Shown piece after piece: positions 31,450 through 48,541 of a stretch of DNA of 64,000 nt. The notes beneath the pieces are model-generated. The model was not told where the DNA came from. It did no database searches and was given only the letters and a program-made list of their open reading frames with translations. How positions within the stretch are numbered: position 1 is the stretch's first letter; every line of letters starts with the position of its first letter. A program made the position numbers and the translations under genes. Source of the stretch: Nephromyces sp. MM_2019 (Eukaryota > Apicomplexa > Aconoidasida > Nephromycida); contig JADHZB010000920.1 in NCBI GenBank assembly GCA_015657535.1, forward strand, positions 2,639 through 66,638, in the 5' to 3' direction.

Positions 31450-34400
31450 TGCACACACATCTTCTCAACATGTCTAAAGATAGAGAAGAGAAGGAATTAA
31501 ACAAAGAGTATAATGAGATACTACCCTATAAATGGATAGACTCTAAATGTTCCTTTAAAACTCATAACAATGCAAAAATTGCAGCGGCATTTGTGCTTGA
31601 AGACCTTCACCTTATAAACTATTCTCTTATTTGGTAAGAAGCAAGATAAATGGATGGTAAAAAAACTGAGATTTCTCGATAATAACGCTAGTCATAGAGG
31701 CTACCGTCAAGCATAAAACGGCTTTTGCTTCCAGGTTCTATTCCACCTACTAGCAAAGAAGGCATGGCTAGTAACTACTATACTCAACATTGTCTACCGC
31801 TAGTAGAAGATCGTGTATAGGAACTACATAGCTATACTATTACTATATATGCTAGTACTAATGATGCTATTGTCATCATTAGTTTTTCCAAAGTTAATAC
31901 TAAAATCAGCAGCAATACATTAACAAAGTTTATTCCCTTTTCAAACTACTAACAAAATGCCTGTGGAATACTCGTGATAGTACTAGTCCTCTGGAATCGT
32001 CCACAGCATGTGAGAGTATTTTCAGAGGAAACTGTATCATTGCTTGAAATTCTATATACTTTGCAGTGAAGAAAAATGAGTTACTGCTCTACCTCCTGGA
32101 AAAAATCCTATTATAATAGTTTCCTGCTACCGTTATGACTGGTAGCAACAAAACTAGAAGCAAATCGTCAATCGATTGCGTTATTCCGCTTCAAAATATC
32201 CCAGCAACGATATCTAGTTGTACTGCCACAGTGAAGAAAACATTAGGCTAAAAGCATCAGAGAACATACGAAAAGATAGCACTGAATGCATACGTTATAA
32301 GTTTGCATAGCCAAAACGTGGCCTATTTTGATCTTGGATGGTATAACTAACTCACTTGTAGCTCAATGGCTTTCTTCAAATGTGGAAAGTGACTCAGAAG
32401 CGCCGCTCCAAACTTACCTCCCAAACCCCTCAGCTTCTTCACGCTTAGTTTGCGCATCAAATGGTCAATCGATACCTTCGGTATAACTGCTTGCTTGTTC
32501 GGTTTATAGCAGGAGGAAGCCATCTTGGAGAGCGACTAAAAAAAATGAGCAAGCCAGGAATCTTGGAGTTGCTACTGGGAAAAATCTTGGAGACACACAA
32601 AAGTGTGGAGTAGAGACATACCTAGAGTTAAATAGTGGGGTACTGCAAAAAACACGTATTCAGCCCACGTTTGTATGCATTCAAAACGAAGAATGATCGT
32701 ATCTAGTGTTTATTTGCCATGTACAGGAGGAGGTGGAGTAGTACTACAGCATGTCTACAGTAAGAGCAAAAGACAGATAGTTCAGGAGAAGGGTTAGAGC
32801 GCTCCCAAGAAGGGTTGAAGCAAGACCTTCGAACTTTCGCTTGTATATTTTGATACCAGTGATGCTAAACAGGCCACACACAGTATGTTTGCAAAATGAC
32901 TCACGAGCTTGCAACCTCTTCAAGTCACAGCGGCAACATAGTTGCTTCTTCAGTGACACGCTGCTTATCTTCTTTCGATTAACCCTATCATAAGACAGCT
33001 TCAAAAGTGGGAAAAGTAGGTTTTTATCTTTAAGAGAAGGTACCAAATAACTAGCCTTAAACTATCACAATAGCGAACTAATTTGGAGCTTTAAATGAAG
33101 CCCACAGAGGTTTGCCCGGCAGCTCCTCTACCACGCCTCTATTGGTAGACCTACAGCTGTTTCTTTATATATCACTCATTCATAGAAATTCATTACATTA
33201 AAATGTGCTGGCATCCCAAGCAAACGCGTGGTATCCTGACTACCCTATTATTAAGCTTATGATCTATAGAAATCGCTGAATTTCTAATCAATAAAATAGC
33301 TTCTCTTGGTAAATTCTTCGACAAATTTCAAGCATAGAGCTTGGAGAGAATAACAAAAAATATCATTGGGAGTGAATATAAATTTTTTTCGCTGAATTAA
33401 CGAATTTTCACTGCTCAAAGCATATGCACACACACCTTGTTATGTGAAACTCCAGCACTCAAAGTGTATCCAAGCTCCTTGAAGATGTCTTGCCTAACTC
33501 GGTAGACTAGTAAACCGCCAATCATCAGGGGCAAAACTAAAGAATGAGAAGCATGTCTCGAGTGTGCATCCGAAAGAACCTCTTAAAAAGGTGTGATCAA
33601 ATTGGAAATGAGTAAAACACACAGTAAGTACCACTTTAAACACGAAAGGCTTTTTTTTGTTCAAACTACTCTAATCAAAAAGTCGTAATGAGCTTGCTGC
33701 CTCATAAAGAACTTTCTTAACTATATACTCTCTAGAAAAAACTCTGCATTCCATATCAGAGTAGCGTGTGTGTTTGGCACCCCCCCACATCTCCATGAAT
33801 TACGAAAAAACATTATAATCTTTGGAGATTTGCAGCTAAAAATCCCTGCTACTATGAAAGCTCTTACAAAAAAGATGCTTCCATCTGATCTTAGCCTATT
33901 ATTTCTAATACTGAAGAAGCTTCTACAGCAATTAGCTCATCAACTTTTGTGTTTACCACACACAAAAACAACCTGCGTTATAATTCGATGATATAACATC
34001 TTCAGTAAAGCAGAAAAAGTAAAAAAAAGCAAAAGACTGATTGAAGGCTGTAAAAGCTATAGGCTATTCCGTGTCAGCACATAAGAAATCAAGTTCGCAA
34101 GGTTTTCTCGTGCGTGTACATATCCTTTGATGGCATGAAAATGCTCATATTAATAGCAAAAGTGATTGAATTTCTGCCTTGGGATAATTTGTTAATCAAA
34201 AAAAGTTTAGAGTAATTTACCTAAGTATTTCCTACGCATAGGCATTCACAATTCAAGCCCAGAACTTCAGTCACACCCCAGTCAACCAAATATTAAAAAA
34301 AAAGGCTTCAGATTTTTCTTAAATTCTATAGCTTCCTCGAGGAGCTAGAAAGACGACCCATGCCTAGAAACAATATTCAAATACAGTAGCCTAGTAAGTT

Positions 34401-37400
34401 TAGCTACAGTTATGCCTATATCTATCGTAATTCAGGAGAAGCTCACGCAACCTAGTCGCTGGAAAATCCAACATTCCATGGCTTTTTGGCCCCTCAGCCA
34501 CCAAACACTCCTTTCTAGCTGCAGTGTATTAGCTGCTAAAATCACAAAACTTACAATCAGCTATACAAACGTTTCTTGTACTACTGTCTCTATTGAGAAG
34601 AACCTTTCTCAGTCGTTCTCTCTAGTACATTTTAACAAGCTTTACAATAGGAAATAGAGGAAGATATGCCCGAGATCAAACCTGAAGCTACCCCAATACC
34701 AATAATGAAAGTTTCGCGAAAACACCCACAATCATGATATATGCTTCCCAATTTTAAGCTTGTGTCCGAAGGAGTTTTTAAAATTTCATCTGCTAAACTC
34801 TCATCTTCAAGTTCGGGATATCTTTGAAGGAAAGCAGAAAGTAGCTGGGTTGATATTTTTGAGTTCCTTCCAGATATAAGCGAAGGCGCTTGTGTGTCTG
34901 ATACCTCAGGAACTAAGCGAGGGGGCTGATTCCGCGGGGAAGTGAGACCTGGTGATGTAAGGACTTCACGAAGCTCCTTCTTAACCTCTTCTGTTAAGTC
35001 GAAATAAGCCTCATCTATTGAGGCCCTTTCTATAGTAGGATACCTGGAGCTTATCATGCCAAATATCTACATTATCCCAGAGGAAGCAGATGAAATTTGG
35101 GAGGCAAAGCGACTTGAGATTTATAGGAAAAGCCGCTCAATACGCCACAAAGTACCATTTAATTATAAAGAGCGAAAAAACATGAGGGGAAGCAGAAAAA
35201 CACAAAGACTGATTATAAACACACAAAAGTCGCTGGGTGGTACCTGAAATAAGCCCTTATTATATGTACAGCATAGGAGCATAAAGCTTGAAATTCAATA
35301 CACTACTGCTAGTGTCAAGTTTAAAACACATCAAAAATGAGTTTAAATGATAATGCAGTCGGAGGAATCATAGAAAGGTGAGTGTAGTTGCTGAAAGAAG
35401 TTTCTGTGTGCGCGGGTGTACTGAAACCCCCTTGAAAGATAGTGATTAAGCCCGTGAAAGTTTTGGTTTCAACATATCGCAGTCACCTAAACTGGGTTTA
35501 TTTTGTATATAAACGCAAACTATTGATTCACTCCACCTTGGCAAAGTAGCAAAAACTCAAATATACAGAGATGAGCAAAATTTTAAGTTGCAGAAATTGC
35601 AAGTCGCCCAAGAAGGTTTTACCTGATTAGACGCTTTTCTATATCTTTCCAAGGTTACTTTTTCTTGGTTTCTGTCATGGTGATCCTATTAAAAATGAAG
35701 GCAACAAAGAAGATGAAAAGGTAGATGAGCACACATTAAAGGGCTATGAGGGAAGTGAAGCTGGTACCGAAGTCCTTAAAGATGATGAAAAGGTAGAAGA
35801 GCACATAGTAACGGGGAAAGAGGTATGCAAGGCTTGTATAACAGCCCTTAAAGATCATCAGAAGGCACACCAAAAAAACCCAAGAAAAACGCAGAATAAG
35901 ACGATTTCAATATGTAAAAGTTATGCAGCTCTTTAAGTAGAAAGTGCTTAAAAGACAGAACCTAGATGAGGGCTTTTCGTGTGTGCCTCTATAGACTGTA
36001 AAACGCTCTATTAAAACTGGCTTTCGCCGTAGCTTCAGGTCTTAAGCCTTTTATAACTAGCCAGTAAAGAATAGCTCATATTATAAACTTGCTTATGAAC
36101 TTAAAAGGATCAAATTGTAAACCTATAATAGAATAATTACCAGAGGAAATAGTAAGTAAATTTTCTGGTATGACAGACTATTCAACTTTCTGAAAATCGG
36201 CTTTTGACCGTCAATATATTGCCAATTTCCAGATTGAAGTTTCTCACATGAACAAAACTGCCAGCTAAAAAAATTTTCTCCAGTCATCTATCTAAAGGTC
36301 GGTTGCTCTACTTCAATTTCAGTCCGTAAGTAATGCCTCACAACAATTCCAGCCAAAATATGATGTGAGCTTCCTCAAAATATGATTTCTCAACTCAAAA
36401 AAAAATAGGATAATCATCAAGAAATCCCTCAAATCTCATCGCGTAGATCTCAGTTAATAAGCAACTCACCGATGTATTCGCCTTTGTGTTTGGTGGGACT
36501 TGCATATTTATGCAATGGGTTTCAACATGGACTAGATGAATGTGTGGGCACTTTATTTTTATGCTATCGATTAACTCTCCTCTTTTGATTCCAAACGCTC
36601 GGGCTGGATAATTCACTGCTATTACTCCCTTCCACTGCACAAATAGTTGGTAGTATAACCCACTTTAACACTCAACGTTTCGTCATTTTTATCAAGAAAA
36701 GGCTAGTACTTTTTTGGCCTTTATGTTTTAAATTTACAAGTTACTATTTCGGAGGAAAAAGTTGTTCTTTTGGGAAAGCAAAAACTGGCCTCCCACGCTA
36801 CATTTTGAGCACAAGAAGCTTTGCTATAATTCATGCTAGGGTAGTAATGGTCAGTTTAAGTTAAGCATGAACAGGAGTTAGGGTGAGCAAAGCGGTCACA
36901 CGCTTCCAATGACTCTATAGGCTGTGTTTTACACGAGCAGCCAAAGAGAGAAAAGATGCTTTCTGAACTTTACAAGGTTAAGCAAGGGGGGGAAGGCCCA
37001 AAAAAAGGCTATTTTACATGACTTAGGAGCCACTGTCAGCGCTAAATTCAAGTGGAATAGAAAAAATACAAGGAGAAATATATATAAAATAGATTAGGCT
37101 AATACACGCTACTTAGGAGCTATATATAGACCAGATGAAACAACGGAGTTGCTGCATGTTAAAGGAAGCATTTAAGCTAAAAAAAGATGTTTGGGGAGCC
37201 GTTGAGAATTTCCTACTATATACGAGTTGAAACTCCGATTTAACTTAAAATTACAAGACTGAATCGAAACAACCATTTATGCAATGGAAGCATTATATCT
37301 TGGCAAAAAACCAAGTTCAAGTTAGTAGCAGTACGTGTGGAAGGTGCTCAAATAATAGCTACTATATCCACACAAGAATTTGAATCAGCAAGAGAGAGAT

Positions 37401-37719
37401 AGTTCCTGTTGCAGATGGCAGGTGCAAAGTCTACAGTAAAGGATACATAAAAAACCAAACGTAGTGGAGATACTGCAACATTCTATGTTAGAAGGGTGAA
37501 TAAAGGCATCAGCCAATAATCAAAGGTTACTACTACTTTAGGATAAAATAACAGCAATACATACCAAAGACACGAGACAGAATAGAGAGTAAGAACATAA
37601 GCATATATATGCGATTAGCATACATTCCGCTGTTTGGTAAAACTTACTTGTTGCACCGCAAGTGGCTCTTCTTGGGGAATCTTTAGTCGAACGTGCTCAA
37701 CTTGGCAGTAAAAGCAATC
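24928..37719 (-). CDS. POLH: DNA polymerase eta (Y-family translesion polymerase), at least 13 exons, first exon not located
   Basis: Copies past UV and other bulky template lesions in the nucleus. Exons recognised: 37719-37648, 36634-36470, 35685-35623, 35066-34730, 33497-33436, 32535-32356, 30881-30811, 30287-30191, 29819-29735, 29323-29243, 28753-28547, about 26156-26029 and 25266-24928. Junction phases agree throughout. Motifs in order: DCFYCQVEH, IAVNYPARAFG (finger), LERYRKAS, the catalytic ERASIDEAYFDLT, TLSAGVSHNK, KLRGLGGKFG (thumb), then little-finger KAKSMLAFKS and RSRSCPI. Next is a UBZ3 zinc finger split by an intron (CGRCNELVSTH, then HLDHHLALDL), a basic stretch, and a C-terminal PIP box (QPTLHKFF). 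The first catalytic Asp lies in the unfound N-terminal exon. About 628 residues are accounted for; human POLH has 713. Less certain points are the starts of exons 28753 and 26156, the donor at 34730, and possible further small exons in 28546-26157. A low-complexity insert of about 80 residues follows the SIDE motif. Confidence 0.9.
25266..26156 (-). other. POLH: UBZ3 ubiquitin-binding zinc finger of POLH, split across two exons
   Basis: The exon ending at 26029 supplies the Cys pair (RCGRCNELVSTH), and the exon starting at 25266 supplies the His pair (VHLDHHLALDLYNE). The donor CAG|GTTAGT and acceptor TTTCAG|GTACAT are both phase 0, so the C2H2 finger is intact when spliced. In polymerase eta this domain binds monoubiquitinated PCNA, and the PIP box 112 codons later gives a second PCNA contact. 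Confidence 0.85.
27665..27870. repeat. 46-bp minisatellite in a POLH intron
   Basis: Four degenerate units built around GAGAAAGCACTCTCCTCAAC and CACACAACACCGTCATCCAATG. The core starts near 27702, 27748, 27794 and 27845. It lies in the intron between the exons ending 28547 and starting about 26156. Confidence 0.8.
28796..28906. repeat. Direct repeat of 35 bp, copies 76 bp apart
   Basis: ACTCATACACGATATATTTTCAAATGCACACAC occurs at 28796-28830 and 28872-28906 with one early mismatch. A CTTTCAAA motif precedes each copy. It lies in a POLH intron, just upstream of the exon starting at 28753. Confidence 0.85.
31386..31460. repeat. CA/CATACA microsatellite
   Basis: A compound run of CACACG, CACATA and (CA)n in the POLH intron between the exons ending 32356 and starting 30881. 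It creates spurious open frames on both strands. Confidence 0.9.
35337..35936 (+). CDS. Possible small gene antisense to and nested in POLH, with a 24-codon repeat
   Basis: A candidate first exon (35337-35377, ATG to GAAAG|GTGAGT) joins in phase 2 to an exon after CTTTCCAAG|G at 35654, which is open to a stop at 35934-35936. This gives 107 residues: a hydrophobic stretch (RLLFLGFC) and then an acidic Lys/Glu-rich part. That part repeats every 72 bp, with K(E/D)DEKV(D/E)EH at 35706 and 35778 and a weaker KDHQKA copy at 35850. The second exon overlaps a solid POLH exon (35685-35623) antisense by 32 bp, which argues against it. It may be an intronic minisatellite that happens to be open. Confidence 0.25.
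35706..35871. repeat. 72-bp tandem repeat, about 2.3 units
   Basis: Blocks starting AAAGA(A/T)GATGAAAAGGTAGA begin at 35706 and 35778. A third diverged start (AAAGATCATCAGAAGG) is at 35850, exactly 72 bp on each time. It lies in the POLH intron 36469-35686. Confidence 0.8.
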
Positions 37720-38283
37720 CTTCGAAAGCAACAAAAGAAAAGAATAATTTGTATTCATTCAACCTTTAACACGGGAAAAACTAAGAGAAGCCACCGAAAT
37801 TTTAAAGAGAGGATGATGTGTGGCGAAGCAATCGTACTCACAGAACCATAAGGCGTGAGTGAGCTTGAGTATTTACATATCAATAAATTCTGCAAGCTAC
37901 AGCAGGCAGGAGACTCAGATGCAGCATCAAAAGCGGTATCTTCTCAATCATTGATTCCTGGGTATCTCTTTTGCAGATTTACTATTCTTTTGTACTTCAA
38001 GCCATCAGATTAACACGTTTTTTTACCCTTGAATTCAGATTGCCGACATGCCTCTACAAGCTAAGAAAAAGCGTAGCATAAAAAGATGACTCTCGAGTTG
38101 AACTCATCGCTGGGTAATTCAAAAGGTTCCGTGTGCCAAATATATGGGGCTTATTTTCTCAATTTATGTAATATTTACGTAAATTAATAACAAACTGATT
38201 GCTGCTAATTCTACAAGTTGCTGGCTCAAGCAGCTGCTGCATTCAGAAATTTACAAAAGAAACAAATATAATACCAAATCAAC

Positions 38284-39494
38284 ATGGCAAACGACCCGGG
38301 ATGGCTGCTCCTTTCCATTGTAGGTGGCTTGTACTGTGTCTATTTTAATTGGTTCATTGCAATGCCTCAGTGCGTACTGATCCTCCATTTCCATTTGTCA
38401 GGTATATATACTTAAAGGGCTCGAACTTCCAAAGTCGTTCCCGCTACTAGGAGATTTAATAATGGGAAATGAGAATTACTCATTAAAGAAAGCTAACTCT
38501 TCACTTTTGCTTTTCCATAAGAAAGATCTTTCTTCCCATAGAAGTATATTCTCACTTTCACCGCATTTTATTCTGCTTCTAATATGCGGTATGTTTAGCC
38601 GTTTTTTTGCTAGGAGCCACCTCCGAGAGATAACGGGTAGATTATTTCTAGGGCAGGAAGTGGGAAGTTAACCAACCTTTTTGACGATGAAATCAAGGAT
38701 ACATAAAACCGTTCCGCTATTAGAAGGAATAATTATTCCAGTTACCCATTGTTTTGCTTTTTATATCTCCCCCATTTCCCTCCTCTGTTGCATATTCAGG
38801 TATTAGATGCACATTTTATACATTTCGCATGGCAATGAGTCAAAAACTACGGTAAAATTTGTACGTCCAGTAACACTAAATTATTCTTCATTGTGCGCGA
38901 ATCGCAGTCGGGTGACACGCGATGTAATCTTCCTGCCATATCGTTTGAGAAGAACTAACAAGAACAGATGGACGCATTTGCAGCTAATGAGGTTGCATGT
39001 TGGACATCAACACGTGCAAAAGGTGGAAAATGACGGGTTTCCTTTTCCAATCGAATTTCCAATGGGCAACGGTAAACTTCGCAATGAAAGGTGGCAATAA
39101 TTCACTTTCAATTCGGAAGCAACCTCACAGAAACTGCATATATCATGAAATAATGAGTCATCGCTTAAGCTTTGCCTTAGCGAGGGAGGAACTCAAAAGT
39201 CAAGTTGAGACGCCACTGCAAAAATCGCTACAAACCAGGAAGATTTTAGATGCAAACGTGGTAAAGCATTGTGATAGAATATCAAAACCGGACTTTTGTA
39301 TCAAAGAGCTTTTGTGCAACCCGCAGCCTCCAAACCGGCACGCACTTTCAATTTTTCGATTGGGTAAGGGACACACTTACGAAGGGGCTAATGTGTTTCG
39401 TGTTCCTGACAGCACAATAGTAAAGACGCTTCTAAAGTACGTCCTCGTATTCTTAATTATCATTCACCTGCGTGCTTTCTTATGCTTTGTATAA
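38284..39494 (+). CDS. Possible multi-exon gene for a membrane protein, unidentified
   Basis: A candidate first exon at 38284-38371 encodes a membrane anchor (MANDPGWLLLSIVGGLYCVY) and ends at TGC|GTACTG. It joins in phase 0 to an exon after TTTGTCAG at 38402 (VYILKGLELPKSFPLLGDL), which ends at a strong donor, ATATGCG|GTATGT (about 38588). A short exon near 38797-38850 fits in phase. Further coding-like stretches follow at about 38909-38985 (RVTRDVIFLPYRLRR) and 39160-39365 (KPDFCIKELLCNPQPPN, donor TTGG|GTAAGG). A 165-codon open frame ends at 39494 with a hydrophobic C-terminus. I could not complete one consistent chain or name a family. Confidence 0.33.
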
Positions 39495-42044
39495 ATTTGT
39501 GGCGCTTTTGTTAATATCATAGAAACCTAACGTCTCCAACTGCTTGTCTGCATGTGAGTGCTTATGACCCATAGGAGGTAATCTTTACGAGGATTAATTA
39601 CTTTGTTGAAAACTTGCTCGATGCTTAAAATATGGCTGAACAAGGACTCTTTAATATGTATATACAACGGTTAGATTTAAGTAATTGGACACTCCTAGCG
39701 GACATATTACTCTTTGATCCGTCTTGAATCTGCACTGCAACGCTGACTCCGCCATTTTAAAACTAGTTCCATTATGTTGCATCCCTCTTAACGCAAACCA
39801 AAGAAGCTGATTTTTAGGAAAATTAGTAGCACGCAGCGAACATTGCAGGAATGTGTAACAGTCTTTTCTCCGTAGAATACCCCATCAGAACGAGGATGTT
39901 CAATAAGCAGTCAAAGGAATGTTGAACCTCGCTTAACCGGCAATTTCTGATCGTACAAATGCGATTTTAAGATAAGATCTCGAGGAAATCCCTTGATAAG
40001 CAGGCAAAAAATGGTTAAAAACTATCAAAACACAAAGTGTCCAGCCACTTTCACAGAGGCTCACGGCGCTGCCAGATAACCCTTGCCTTATTGGCTTAAA
40101 GCACCAGCTTCCAAGCTAGAAACTAGCTAGTGATGTATCGCTAGCGATCGACATCTTTAGAGGCACGTCATTTTTTCTGGTAGAACAAGTTCCCCCTTGC
40201 AGCCTCTGCCTACGTGTTTCATCTTGCTAGAATAAAGCGCACTAGCCTCGTGTATTATCATCAACTTGTTTACTAGTCACAGAAGCAACCATGCCGTAGA
40301 TATACAGCAGTATATCTCTTGCCGCTAACATCCTCCGGGGAGCCAATAGCATACGATTATAAGCTGCCACAGCACTCCAAACCAGCAACCCCTACCATCA
40401 GGGTAGTCGCTGAATAAAAAGCCGTTAAATCTAATTTAACTAGCTTCCGCTGCTGTAATACCCAGATAACAGTTCACATGGCATCAAGCATCAAACAACT
40501 ACAAATACACGATCAGTACAGATGGGTAAGATGCCCGAAACAAAAGCACTGCTCACTTCAAATAGATGAAATCACCCAAAAACAACGTATGTTCAATACA
40601 CAGATTTCCCATCATTAGGTTTTGAGGTGCTGCTACAATATTCTGCGTATCAGGTTATGAAGAATGCGTGGATAGTATGTGGAGGGCGGAGGGGAGAGTG
40701 TGTGGAGAGTGTGGAAAATGCACGAAAATCCCCTAAATCACCCCCCAAGTTCACCCCTCAAATCATACCTTACCAACACCTTCACCACTACGTTACAATG
40801 GTACAAAAAATATCAAACAGCGCAAATTATCTCAAAAACACCAAAAGTGCAATGAAAACCTCAAGTACCTTTGAATCGCAAGCACTGGAGACATAAAATG
40901 ACTAAGCGCACAACAAGCCAGCCAGAGAAAAGTGCAATTGACAATGCACCACCAAATGCACTCCCTTAAGCCTCCATCACAACAATGAATGAAAAAATTA
41001 TATTCGTCGCAAACAGACTTCACACAACAAAAGTTAACTTTCTGGCGGGAAAGGGAGGGGGGGCATCTAGCAGTTTTTCACACACATCATTAAAAGCAGC
41101 ATCCCTCTTATTTCATAACGCGCAGTCATTAATGTTACCATTATTCAACAGCTAATTATATAGTTATCAATTAATTCCAATATTTCAATAGCAGCGGTTC
41201 AACACTTTAGAAACCTGCAATACTAGGAATATAATTGTACATATACAAGAAAGTAGCCCACATAACCGTAAATGCGCTACCTCATACAAAAAACGAAACG
41301 TAATCTACTCATTTATAAAAGATTCAAATTTTTTTATTTAGGAACCTACTAATAAACCTATAATAGGATACAAAAAACACATGGTAAAAACATCAACCAA
41401 AAAAAGTGTTAATAGAAGCAACCAATGCTTGTGAAATAGCCTCACAAAAGAATATTTTTTTTATATTAATGTCTATAACTGATGAAATAAATCCAAATTG
41501 CGAGGGCGAAGTTGAGAAAACTAAAAGAGTAGATTTAAGGGAAGTTAGTATGTATAGACAAAAATTATAAACGTATGTAAAGAGAAAAATTGGCAAACAA
41601 AAATGCTAAGGAGCCAAGTATCCCCAGGAAAACAAGAGTAACTTAACGTCTAACGATATATAATACCATATATACATACACACAAGATATATACAGTATC
41701 ATACGGCAAAAATAAACGTAATTCTTTGATCTTCAACCCATTCTCCATTCAAATTGTTATCAGAACACCAGCAGGCTTCTTCTAAAGCAGTCACACTGCT
41801 GATCAATTATCAAACTGCTTGATGAAGCCTCTTGTACAATCAGCATAATAGCTCATTTGAAGAGAAAGAAAGCCTCACTACCTTAAAAATATAAAAAAAC
41901 GTGCAGATTCCAGTTCTTCGAATAATATTAATAGGAACTTCAGAAAAAACATCCAGACACACAAAACATGGCAGCGAGTTAGCTACCGTACTGACTACTA
42001 TATATATCATATAAGAATCCCATCGTATAACTAAAGGATGCAAT
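39495..42044. other. Intergenic stretch downstream of the AHCY gene
   Basis: No gene recognised. The interval should include the AHCY 3' UTR. A purine-rich block (GGAGGGCGGAGGGGAGAG) sits at about 40680-40715. The frame 40627-40896 (plus) has no family signal. Confidence 0.5.
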
Positions 42045-47455
<5,411 letters not shown>

Positions 47456-47821
47456 ACTGCCAAAGTTTGATTTCAAATCAAGAAAGTATTCTCAAAATGG
47501 TACCAGAAGGTTAATCTGCAGAGATGCCAAGAGAAAGAGACACAAACTCATAGTAAATAAAACACACGCAAACACTGCACTACCGAAATCAGGCATTAGT
47601 ACAAAAAGGGCAAGTATTTTTATCCTCCAGGCGAACTCACCAGGTGAAAATAGCAAAGCAAGAAAGATGTAGTTACTTCCAAGCAGTGTGCACAAGAAAA
47701 ATTAATATATAATTGTGACTATACGAAAATAAACCTATCTTGATTATAAAAGTGTTGAACTGCCTAAACATGATATTCTTATATTCAAATCTATCAAAAT
47801 AAGTTAGGGTCAACCTATGCT

Positions 47822-48109
47822 CTAAAGAACTGCTTCAATCCAAGTCATCTTGCCGGGACGAAGAAGTGTAGGTTCAAATCTTAGATACAGCCCCACCAGA
47901 TGCACTCCATCACAACTTGATATCGGATACACACCGTGAATGAAAAACTCTAAATGTAAACCACAAAAATCTCTACCTCCCCTTACTAAAGGGGCGACCT
48001 CGCCACACTGAAGTGCTTCTCCGAAAAGACTCTTCGCAGAATCAATGAGCACCAGCAATACGAAAAAATAAGATATGAAACGTAAACAAGTATGCAAACA
48101 GAACTCCAT
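47822..48109 (-). CDS. Putative small secreted protein, single exon
   Basis: A 95-residue frame starts at the ATG at 48109 with a textbook signal peptide: a short polar start (MEFCLHTCLRF), a hydrophobic core (ISYFFVLLVLI), then DSAKS as a likely cleavage region. The mature part of about 68 residues holds a few Cys (LQCGEVAP, RDFCGLHLEF, ISSCDGVHL) and ends KMTWIEAVL. Codon use and GC content look coding. I recognise no family. It ends 366 bp upstream of the AHCY start on the same strand. The frame is also open to an ATG at 48154, through the flanking tandem duplication. An alternative reading is a terminal exon after the acceptor-like TCTGCGAAG near 48030, with upstream exons not found. Confidence 0.42.
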   Translation of the reverse strand: MEFCLHTCLRFISYFFVLLVLIDSAKSLFGEALQCGEVAPLVRGGRDFCGLHLEFFIHGVYPISSCDGVHLVGLYLRFEPTLLRPGKMTWIEAVL

Positions 48110-48120
48110 GCATCCAGGTG

Positions 48121-48180
48121 CATATATATCTCTCTCTCTTGGCCTCAGGTACATATATATCTCTCTCTTGGCCTCAGGTA
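48121..48180. repeat. Tandem duplication of about 30 bp
   Basis: CATATATATCTCTCTC(TC)TTGGCCTCAGGTA occurs at 48121-48151 and 48152-48180, differing only by one TC dinucleotide. It sits just upstream of the small secreted-protein ATG. Confidence 0.93.
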
Positions 48181-48541
48181 CTTACCAGGACAAAAGCGCA
48201 GATAGATGTAGCGAAGAAGTGATGAACGATATACAAGGGCGGAGCACACACAAGAACACCATCACACCACTAGCCTCGGTGACTCGTCGTAGTTCCCAAG
48301 GGCAGCGTGAATAAATCACCGAGAATTTCCTATTTTAGAGATATACAGAAGCTGCAGGCAGCAGGACAGCCGCGGCGATTGTTGGAAGCACCAAAATGAT
48401 GCGCGGAGCGGCTGCGGATGTTGTAAAAACTACAGCGGGGGGCCACAGAGGAAGGGAGCAATATTCCAAGACAACGAAAGTTTCGCGAGGGCTATAAATG
48501 CCTTACCGTCGTGTGTGAGGAGTGCTGGTGGCTGTAGAACA

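Noticed and set aside
31235..31637. Opposed frames through a CA microsatellite
   Set aside because: Both are produced by the dinucleotide repeat; no coding evidence.
37861..37921. First polymerase eta exon ending FIDM near ATTTATTGATAT|GTAAAT
   Set aside because: The splice phase does not keep DCFYCQVEH in frame.
38402..38500. Cytochrome P450 N-terminus (LKGLELPKSFPLLGDL)
   Set aside because: Superficial resemblance to the proline hinge only; no heme-binding Cys motif or I-helix was seen downstream.
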